A stretch of DNA of 64,000 nt from Aquiflexum lacus. GTDB taxonomy: Bacteria; Bacteroidota; Bacteroidia; Cytophagales; Cyclobacteriaceae. The stretch is taken from contig NZ_JABFHF010000001.1 of NCBI RefSeq assembly GCF_015476655.1, positions 1-64,000 on the forward strand. Direction: 5' to 3'. The translations under genes were made by a program, and so were the position numbers. Below, piece after piece: positions 57,745 through 64,000 of the stretch. Every line of letters starts with the position of its first letter. The stretch's first letter is position 1. Below the pieces are notes generated by a model. That model was not told where the DNA came from. It did no database searches and saw only the letters and a list, made by a program, of their open reading frames with translations.

Positions 57745-59121
57745 TCACCCCCCAAATACCTCCTTCAATATCAAATCCATCACATCGACTGCTTCCAACT
57801 TTTCTCCTTCAAAAAGACTCTTGTTTTTGCTAACAAATATAGGATGGTCCAAACTTTCTTTTGGAATAGCCCCGTGTGACCCTTTGACCAAAGTGGCATC
57901 CAAGGGAATCACATCCATCAAGTAGCGGAAACCGAGCTTCTTTTTGAGGATCTTCATTCCAATTTTTGCTTTCAGCAATTTGATGTTCGGATCGGCAAAC
58001 ATCTCCACCGGGTCATATCCTGGCTTGCGGTGGATATCCACACATCTTGCGTAATCCGGTGCCTTGGCATCATCCAGCCAATAATAATAGGTAAACCAAG
58101 AATCCTTGTCTGCTACGGCCACCAACTCTCCGGCCCTACCGTGATCGATATGGAATTTCTTTTTTCCTTCCTCATCCAATACCAGTTCAATTCCCGAAGT
58201 GTTTTCAAGAAGTGCCTTTACAGCCGGGATGTTTTTTTTATCCTTGATGTAAATGTGTGCCAATTGATGGTCTGCTACAGCAAAAGCCTTACAGGTTCCG
58301 GCATCCAAGGTTTCCAATCCCAATTCATCCTTTACAGCGATATATCCCTTCTCCCTCAAGATCCTGTTGATATGGATAGGGTTGTTGACTGAAGTGATGC
58401 CATATTCTGAAAGTAGAATGACATTGGTACCCTGATTTTCATAGTAGGTAATCAGGTCTTTGCAGACGTCATCAATTTCCTGTAGCTCCTTGCCGATTTT
58501 GGAAAAGTCGATGCCACATCGCTGCAGGTTGTAATCCAAATGTGGCAAATAGATCAAAGTAAGGGTTGGATTATGCCATTCATCGACTTTTTTTGAGGCT
58601 TCCGCGATCCACTTCGTGGAGGAGATATTGGCGTTTGGTCCCCAAAAAGAAAAGAGGGGGAATTGTCCCAGTTCTTTTTGTAACCTGTCTCTCAGACCCA
58701 TGGGATGGCTATGGCAATCCGGTAATTTTCTACCATCAGCGGGGTAAAGCGGTCTTGGGGTTACCTGATAGTCAGCATTGGAGTACATGTTGTACCACCA
58801 GAACATATTGGAAACGGTAAACTCAGGGTTTATCTTCTTGGCATGGTCCCAGATTTTTTCACTTTGGACCAGATGATTAGACTGTCTCCAAAACTTCACT
58901 TCACATTCATCCCTGAAATACCAGCCATTGCCAACAATTCCGTTTTCAGAAGGCCATTTTCCGGTAAGGTAAACTGACTGTGCCGAACAGGTCACTGCCG
59001 GCAGCACAGGATCGATGGTTGCTTTTTTTCCTTTGGCGATCCATTCTTTCAAAAATGGGGTATGTTCACCGATTACCCTGCTTGAAAGGGCAACAATATC
59101 TATGACTACGGTTTTTTTCAT
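57745..59121 (-). CDS. eboF: EboF, alkaline-phosphatase-superfamily protein
   Basis: A 458-residue protein from the ATG at 59121 (MKKTVVIDIVALSSRVIGE), overlapping the eboE stop (ATGA). The nucleotide pyrophosphatase/phosphodiesterase fold is shown by LPAVTCSAQSVYLTGKWPSENGIVGNGWY (in parts, about 41-70, with the metal-binding Thr), YLPHLDYNLQRCG (Asp and His), LLSEYGITSV and KGSHGAI. It hydrolyses phosphate esters or pyrophosphates of an unknown metabolite. It is the last gene of the ebo operon, whose products act in trafficking of a precursor metabolite. Confidence 0.88.
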   Translation of the reverse strand: MKKTVVIDIVALSSRVIGEHTPFLKEWIAKGKKATIDPVLPAVTCSAQSVYLTGKWPSENGIVGNGWYFRDECEVKFWRQSNHLVQSEKIWDHAKKINPEFTVSNMFWWYNMYSNADYQVTPRPLYPADGRKLPDCHSHPMGLRDRLQKELGQFPLFSFWGPNANISSTKWIAEASKKVDEWHNPTLTLIYLPHLDYNLQRCGIDFSKIGKELQEIDDVCKDLITYYENQGTNVILLSEYGITSVNNPIHINRILREKGYIAVKDELGLETLDAGTCKAFAVADHQLAHIYIKDKKNIPAVKALLENTSGIELVLDEEGKKKFHIDHGRAGELVAVADKDSWFTYYYWLDDAKAPDYARCVDIHRKPGYDPVEMFADPNIKLLKAKIGMKILKKKLGFRYLMDVIPLDATLVKGSHGAIPKESLDHPIFVSKNKSLFEGEKLEAVDVMDLILKEVFGG

Positions 59122-60332
59122 GAGTTTCCACTGTTTTTGATGACCCATTGAAGTTCTCTGGTGATAGAACTCCCTAGATCCAAATTGATGCCTTCCGGCA
59201 AAACCTCCCAAGTGTAGGTTTCCACTTCCAAATGGTTGCAGACTTTTTTCCTACTGATGTATTTCAACACATCAAGTAAATCTGATTGGGTGGAGGAGAT
59301 TTTTCCATAATCAGCCAGAAAAATCGGGACATGGTAATGAATGCGCCATTCCAATGCATCTGTTGATTCAAGCGTATTCATCGCTTCAGGCAGATCGTTG
59401 AAGGAAGTTAATTGATCATTTGGTTCTCTCGCTACCACCTGATGCAGGTATGTGGATTCGGAAAATGGAGCTATCAAAGCTTCCATTTCCTTCCTCTCAT
59501 TTTTATCCTGCGGAATGTCAGCCTTTAAAGCAGCACTGATCTGGATTTTACCGATTTTGATCCCTTCAGCTTCAAAGGCTTTAAAAACATCATCCGGATT
59601 TTCATAGACCACTGCAAAATGACATACATCATAGCAAATTCTGATATGTTCTTTCAGACATTTTTCGGCTTCCTGACCGGAGAGTCCCAATTCTTTTTCA
59701 AGATATTCAGATCCAATAGGAACCAACCAATTTTGATAGAAATCAATGACTTCCTGTGTGTTTTCAAGAATGCCGTCCGGCTCGGGTTCGATGTCGAGGT
59801 GCAGGAGTGTACCTGTTTTTTGCTGTATGGTATAAAGTTTAGCAGCTATTTTGGCCAAATGGATTGTTGACTTTTGGGTGGCATTTTCCAAATCTGATTT
59901 GGTATTATACCAATGTCTGTAGGAGAGGGGAGAAGTCGAAATCCCACCATCCATTTCATCAGGCAAAAGGTCTGCAAGAATATCAAAAAGCCTTTCCGTA
60001 TAGGCGAATCTTTCAGGAGTGGTCCAATCCGGTTGGTGCACTTCATCTTTGACTACCTGTCTGTGAAAACCCCCGTAGGGGAAGCCATTGAAGGTAAAAA
60101 CATAACAGTTATTTTCTCTCAGCCAGGTTTTAAAGTCAGCCAGATTTTCTGGTTTTGCCAGATCCAAACTTGCTTCGTGGGAAGACCTGAGTCCTATTCC
60201 AAAAGGTTGATTTGGAGAAAGTTCTTTTTTGATCCTAGGGATATATTGCTTTAGATTTTCAAAAGTATCCGCCCAGCTTTCTCCGGGATGGATATTGGTG
60301 CAATACGTCAGGTGATGTCCTTTTGTAAACAT
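59118..60332 (-). CDS. eboE: EboE, metabolite-traffic TIM-barrel protein
   Basis: A 404-residue protein starting MFTKGHHLTYCTNIHPGESW (the characteristic EboE N-terminus). TIM-barrel (xylose-isomerase-like) residues are visible as LLHLDIEPEPDGIL at about 196-209, CYDVCHFAVVYENP at about 253-266 and KIGKIQISAALKADIPQ. Metal-coordinating Glu/Asp/His are present. The substrate is unknown; sugar-phosphate-like epimerase or isomerase is inferred from the fold. It is 42 bp after eboD and overlaps eboF. Confidence 0.88.
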   Translation of the reverse strand: MFTKGHHLTYCTNIHPGESWADTFENLKQYIPRIKKELSPNQPFGIGLRSSHEASLDLAKPENLADFKTWLRENNCYVFTFNGFPYGGFHRQVVKDEVHQPDWTTPERFAYTERLFDILADLLPDEMDGGISTSPLSYRHWYNTKSDLENATQKSTIHLAKIAAKLYTIQQKTGTLLHLDIEPEPDGILENTQEVIDFYQNWLVPIGSEYLEKELGLSGQEAEKCLKEHIRICYDVCHFAVVYENPDDVFKAFEAEGIKIGKIQISAALKADIPQDKNERKEMEALIAPFSESTYLHQVVAREPNDQLTSFNDLPEAMNTLESTDALEWRIHYHVPIFLADYGKISSTQSDLLDVLKYISRKKVCNHLEVETYTWEVLPEGINLDLGSSITRELQWVIKNSGNS

Positions 60333-60374
60333 TGAAGTTTTGGAATTGGATTAAAATTTCAACAATCCCACAAT

Positions 60375-61529
60375 TTAGGAATCAGCAGCCACTTTCTCCT
60401 GATGAAATAATTTTAATTGATCAATGGATTGAAGAATCAGGTCATTGTCCATTTGATGGACTTCGACTCCTTGGCCCATAGATTCCAATAAAGTAATGGT
60501 CAATTCACCGCCAAGATGTTCCCTGAATTCCTCAAGACCCTTTAGCAATTCCTTACCGGATAACTCATGGGCATAAATTCCAAATCCAAGTGCTTTCATG
60601 AGGTTAATGATACGCATCAAATCTACTTTGGAAATCATTCCCTTCAAATAGGAATATGTACTATCCAAAGCAATCCCAATGGCCACTGCTTCCCCATGCC
60701 GCACCTGATATTGTGTCAAATGTTCCAATTTGTGGGCTGCCCAATGTCCGAAGTCCAAAGGTCTGGCAGAACCTGATTCAAAGGGGTCTTTGCCGGCAAT
60801 ATGGTCCATGTGCATTTGGGCACATTTGATGATCAATTTCTGCATGGGGGCCATTTCACGGTTGGCCAATGCTGTTGCATTTTTTTCCAGCCACTCAAAA
60901 AATTCAATATCCTTGATCAAAGCCACTTTGATGGCTTCTGAGATTCCTGAACGCCAATCTCTATCATCGAGTGTGGTCAGGAAATTAAAATCATTGATTA
61001 CCGCAAAAGGCGGAGCAAATGTTCCCAGGTAATTCTTTTTGCCATAGGCATTGATGCCGTTTTTGACACCGACTCCGGAATCGTTTTGGGATAAAACAGT
61101 AGTCGGTATGCGAATATGTCTGATGCCCCTATGGGAAATAGCAGCGGCAAATCCAACCATATCCAACACTGCCCCGCCTCCAATGCCAACAATATAAGAA
61201 TGACGGTCTATCCCGAAAATACTCGTGGCATCTACAATCTTCTTGAAAGTTGCTTCATCATTTTTGGAGATTTCACCTCCTTCAACTATCAGAGGTTCCG
61301 CACTCAAAATAAACTTATTCTGATAGGCATCAGCATATTTTCGGATATCATTCAGGAGGTTCGGAAAAGCATTTGTTACGCCACTGTCCACCACAAAAAA
61401 TGCCTTGGCTTTTTTTCCGTTATCCAGAAAAGTGGCCAATAGTGGATTTGTTAAATCAAAAATCCCTTCCAAAAAACAGACCTGATACCTGAAGGGTACC
61501 GCAAAAGTCTGTTCAATTATCTTTTCCAT
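60375..61529 (-). CDS. eboD: EboD, 3-dehydroquinate-synthase-like enzyme
   Basis: A 384-residue protein of the sugar-phosphate cyclase superfamily. GIGGGAVLDMVGFAAAISHRGIRHIRIPTTVLSQNDSGVGVKNGINAYGKKNYLG (in parts, about 114-170) and the zinc-binding Glu/His pair in SGISEAIKVALI at about 192-203, FGHWAAHKLEHLT and RHGEAVAIGIALD. The core is dehydroquinate-synthase-like, with cofactor NAD. The family includes cyclitol synthases; the product here is unknown. It lies third from the end of the ebo operon. Confidence 0.9.
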   Translation of the reverse strand: MEKIIEQTFAVPFRYQVCFLEGIFDLTNPLLATFLDNGKKAKAFFVVDSGVTNAFPNLLNDIRKYADAYQNKFILSAEPLIVEGGEISKNDEATFKKIVDATSIFGIDRHSYIVGIGGGAVLDMVGFAAAISHRGIRHIRIPTTVLSQNDSGVGVKNGINAYGKKNYLGTFAPPFAVINDFNFLTTLDDRDWRSGISEAIKVALIKDIEFFEWLEKNATALANREMAPMQKLIIKCAQMHMDHIAGKDPFESGSARPLDFGHWAAHKLEHLTQYQVRHGEAVAIGIALDSTYSYLKGMISKVDLMRIINLMKALGFGIYAHELSGKELLKGLEEFREHLGGELTITLLESMGQGVEVHQMDNDLILQSIDQLKLFHQEKVAADS

Positions 61530-61615
61530 TTTTATAAACTTAAATCTTCTTGTTAATCCCTAAAGGATATGGAATGTTTTGCAATTTAATAAACTCTAGT
61601 TATCGAAATAAGATT

Positions 61616-62527
61616 TCAAGTAACGGCAAATTTCTTGGCCAGCCATAGCGAAACTGGCAAAAGGATCAATACAATTAGCCCAAATTGCCAACCTGCAAAA
61701 ACAGAAGCCAATGTGGCATTGAGAATAATCAGGGAAATTACTCCTGCTTTTACGGCTTTTCCAATCATTTGTGGGATTTGAGACCTGATTGCTTTGATCA
61801 AGGGAGGAAAAATCATGTAAGCGAATAGGACGAGGAAAGGAATCACATGAAGTGGATTTTTCCCTTCGAAATACGCCAAATCAATCAGGGCCAAAATGAT
61901 CAGGCAGTACATCGCAAACCCTCCGATCAAAGCTTTTCTGTTTTTCCCATGTACTTCCCCTCTGCTGATCATGGTAATGGCTGCCACAAATACCAAAGGA
62001 ATAATGCCCAAAAACCAATAACTATTAAGCATGATTGGAAAAGCACTGACGCCCAAAAGGAGATTTCCTGCACGGCAAAGTCCCATATTGATAGGCCCAA
62101 TAATGGACTGATGCTTTCCCCAATAATCATATAGAACAGCAAGGCCGGCCACAATTAAAGCTATCAATCCGCTGATTGGCCCAACCAAAGATGCTGCCAC
62201 AACCCCCATAACCAATAACAAAAAAGCCATCCAAGCAGCATTGCCTTTTGATACCCTTCCACTTGGTATGGGTCTTTCTGGTCTTTCCTTGGCATCCAAT
62301 GCCGCATCAAAAACATCATTGAAGGCAACACCCCCGCCATACAAGCCTATGGTCGAAAGTGTCAACCAAAGCAAGTTTTGAAAAACGGGTGAATGGATAA
62401 GGACAGTTTCATCGGCAAATATAACCAATGCTCCACCGGCGACGGCGAAGCCTGCCCAAATATCTGCAATAGCAGTAACGATATTTGCGGGTCGGGTGAG
62501 CTGTAAATAAGCTTTTATTTTTGACAT
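61616..62527 (-). CDS. eboC: EboC, UbiA-family prenyltransferase
   Basis: A 303-residue polytopic membrane protein with about eight helices. The Asp-rich motif NDVFDAALDAKERPERP starts at N70, with D71, D74 and D78 the diphosphate-Mg binding residues; the second motif is YDYWGKH-like at about 130. UbiA enzymes attach a prenyl chain to a polar acceptor. The acceptor here is not known. It starts 9 bp after the eboB stop. Confidence 0.92.
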   Translation of the reverse strand: MSKIKAYLQLTRPANIVTAIADIWAGFAVAGGALVIFADETVLIHSPVFQNLLWLTLSTIGLYGGGVAFNDVFDAALDAKERPERPIPSGRVSKGNAAWMAFLLLVMGVVAASLVGPISGLIALIVAGLAVLYDYWGKHQSIIGPINMGLCRAGNLLLGVSAFPIMLNSYWFLGIIPLVFVAAITMISRGEVHGKNRKALIGGFAMYCLIILALIDLAYFEGKNPLHVIPFLVLFAYMIFPPLIKAIRSQIPQMIGKAVKAGVISLIILNATLASVFAGWQFGLIVLILLPVSLWLAKKFAVT

Positions 62528-62536
62528 TAAAGATGC

Positions 62537-63445
62537 TTAATTCTCCACAAAATCAGATCCTTCCACTTTAGGTTCCTGTCCGCCTCTCAAGACCGAATTA
62601 CCAAATTGTCTTTGCCTTTGGTCAATGGGTTCCGGCCTCAGCCAATCCAATTCATCCATCTGACCACTTTGGGAATAGGCGGTCAATGCATTCTGATAAC
62701 AGGTCATTCTGATATGCTCTTCAGGAATTCCCATTTTGCGCATCAAAGCAGCAGTTTTTGGAACTGCCAATGGATCGCTGATTCCCCAATCCGCGGCACT
62801 GTCCACGATGATTCTTTCCGGGCCGTATTGTTTGACGATTTCCACCATGCGCTCACTTCCCATTTTGGTATGTGGGTAGATGGTAAAAGCTGCCCAATAT
62901 CCTCTATCCAAAACTTCCTTTACTGTTTCCTCATTGTTGTGGTCCACGATTACCATTCCCGGATCAACGCCATGTTCCTCGCTGACATCCATGCTGCGGG
63001 TAGTTCCTTTTTTCTTATCCCTATGGGGCGTATGGATCAAAACGGGGAGGTTGACCTCTTTGGCAAGTTCCAATTGTAACCTATAAAATCTATCCTCAGC
63101 TTCAGTTTGGTCATCATAACCGATTTCCCCAATGGCAACCACACCCTCTTTGCCTACATACAGGGGCAATAATTCCATCACCTCTTCTGCCAAAGGAATA
63201 TTATTGGCTTCCTTGGAATTCAGACCCATGGTGCAATAGTGGACTATGCCAAATTGCTTGGCGCGGAATCTTTCCCAACCAACCAAAGTGCTGAAATAAT
63301 CCTTGAAGCTTCCTACCTCAGTCCTGGGTTGACCCAACCAAAAGGCTGGCTCAATAATGGCCACGATACCTGCTTTGCGCATGGCTTCGTAGTCATCAGT
63401 GGTTCTTGAAACGACATGTATATGGGGATCGATAAACATTTCCAT
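62537..63445 (-). CDS. eboB: EboB, TatD-family metal hydrolase
   Basis: A 302-residue TIM-barrel hydrolase. The metal ligands are MFIDPHIHVVSRT at about 3-15, IGEIGYDDQTEAED at about 105-118 (Glu), IHTPHRDKKKGTTR (His) and IIVDSAADWG (Asp). It is related to TatD/PHP-type hydrolases, with the substrate unknown. It begins MEMFIDPHIHVV. It is located in the ebo operon between eboA and eboC. Confidence 0.92.
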   Translation of the reverse strand: MEMFIDPHIHVVSRTTDDYEAMRKAGIVAIIEPAFWLGQPRTEVGSFKDYFSTLVGWERFRAKQFGIVHYCTMGLNSKEANNIPLAEEVMELLPLYVGKEGVVAIGEIGYDDQTEAEDRFYRLQLELAKEVNLPVLIHTPHRDKKKGTTRSMDVSEEHGVDPGMVIVDHNNEETVKEVLDRGYWAAFTIYPHTKMGSERMVEIVKQYGPERIIVDSAADWGISDPLAVPKTAALMRKMGIPEEHIRMTCYQNALTAYSQSGQMDELDWLRPEPIDQRQRQFGNSVLRGGQEPKVEGSDFVEN

Positions 63446-63662
63446 CTTGTTGTATTTTTAATATTGTTGAAAACTAGTAGTTTTTGATTTTAAATCAAAT
63501 GCGATGTTGATCTATTGGTTTGTATTATAGTTTCGACAGTTTTTTTTCTTAGTGGCTAGAAGATGGAAGACCGAAGTAACCATAAATTTAAAGTTTGGGA
63601 GATTATCCGTTAGGTTTTCATAATTACTTTTATCATTAACTATAATCATATTGACGGAAGGT
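63446..63662. other. gap between eboA and eboB
   Basis: 217 bp without coding signal, AT-rich; long for an operon, so a second promoter for eboB-F is possible. Confidence 0.4.
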
Positions 63663-64000
63663 TTATTTGCCATATTGGAATTCTTCTCCGATCAACTCCC
63701 AGGTTATCTCTTCGTTTAGTACAGCATTTCCCATTTCGGGATTTTGATCGATCAGTTTTTTCGCTGGTGCAAAATCACTGCTGCTACAAGCAAGCAAGGC
63801 TGCTTTTTGCTGAATGGGATCACCTGTTTGAAGCACTTTTTCGATATCACTTATATTTTCTTCATTGATAAAAGGGCCTACAAAGCGCCACAGTTCTGGC
63901 ATGACAGTTCTTCCTGCTGCCCATCTTTCATGAGCAAAATCTACCAGTATTTTCGCCAATGTAGGATTTGCCCTTTCATCGGCATTCTGAATTTGATATA
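63663..64000 (-). CDS. eboA: EboA domain protein (5' part missing at window edge)
   Basis: The visible C-terminal 112 residues read YQIQNADERANPTLAKILVD then FAHERWAAGRTVMPELWRFVGPF, with a helical, HEAT-like continuation (ISDIEKVLQTGDPIQQKAALLACSSSDFAPAKKLI in parts). This is the EboA domain, the first gene of ebo operons. The frame is open to the window edge, so the start lies beyond 64000. Function unproven. Confidence 0.85.
   Translation of the reverse strand, partial: YQIQNADERANPTLAKILVDFAHERWAAGRTVMPELWRFVGPFINEENISDIEKVLQTGDPIQQKAALLACSSSDFAPAKKLIDQNPEMGNAVLNEEITWELIGEEFQYGK

Overview
The window reads as chromosomal DNA of a Bacteroidota bacterium, most likely order Cytophagales, family Cyclobacteriaceae (Algoriphagus-like). 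The family-level placement is inferred from gene content and style, not computed. Supporting signs are moderate AT-richness, almost no strong Shine-Dalgarno sites, Bacteroidota-type -7 boxes (TAnnTTTG) before several genes, many lipoboxes, and families typical of this group (DUF2721, TMEM220, NIPSNAP, ThuA/GSDH fusion, 6-bladed beta-propeller lipoproteins, LutABC, bifunctional rhamnulose-P aldolase/dehydrogenase).

Layout. 0.4-2.4 kb: minus-strand operon of an SPFH protein, two paralogous small membrane proteins and an Arc-like repressor. 3.6-10.8 kb: fabG, a GxxExxY gene between inverted repeats, lpdA, an ECF sigma/anti-sigma pair, DUF2721, GDPD lipoprotein and threonine aldolase. 10.8-12.7 kb: remnants of toxin-antitoxin (TA) modules. 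13-26 kb: housekeeping genes (tRNA-Leu, SAM hydroxide adenosyltransferase, phoH, GNAT, comEC, enoyl-CoA hydratase, recQ, NUDIX, thioesterase, TPR, tsaC/sua5, pgk). 26-33 kb: a 1151-residue ThuA/sugar dehydrogenase/cytochrome c lipoprotein, NIPSNAP, TMEM220 and a sugar MFS transporter. 33.9-36.6 kb: lutABC for L-lactate oxidation. 37-44.2 kb: accessory zone with three 6-bladed beta-propeller genes (one with a stop codon, one deleted, one intact), a Cys-rich secreted peptide gene with an internal amber codon, an AAA/DUF4143 ATPase preceded by an exact 32-bp-period array, and a frameshifted RelE module. 44.4-52.2 kb: L-rhamnose catabolism (kinase, isomerase, aldolase/dehydrogenase, divergent GntR-type regulator, NCS1-family permease plus a small membrane protein). 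52.6-57.7 kb: AT-rich accessory region where an IS21-family element (5-bp target duplication, amber in istA) has split an antitoxin gene whose PIN toxin survives only as its first codons. 57.7-64 kb: complete-looking ebo operon, eboA (cut by the window end) to eboF, a conserved cluster linked to metabolite trafficking.

Functional logic. Sugar and lactate use dominate: the rhamnose route yields L-lactaldehyde/L-lactate plus DHAP, and the lactate can be oxidised by LutABC, so the two clusters may form one pathway. The ebo operon implies synthesis or export of an unknown, possibly prenylated or glycosyl-cyclitol-like metabolite.

The intergenic space is rich in dispersed palindromic repeats of several distinct families, and there is a high density of decayed genes: three in-frame nonsense codons, one frameshift, one lost start codon, one IS insertion and several orphan antitoxins. 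The 37-58 kb part appears to be a region of active gene decay and turnover.
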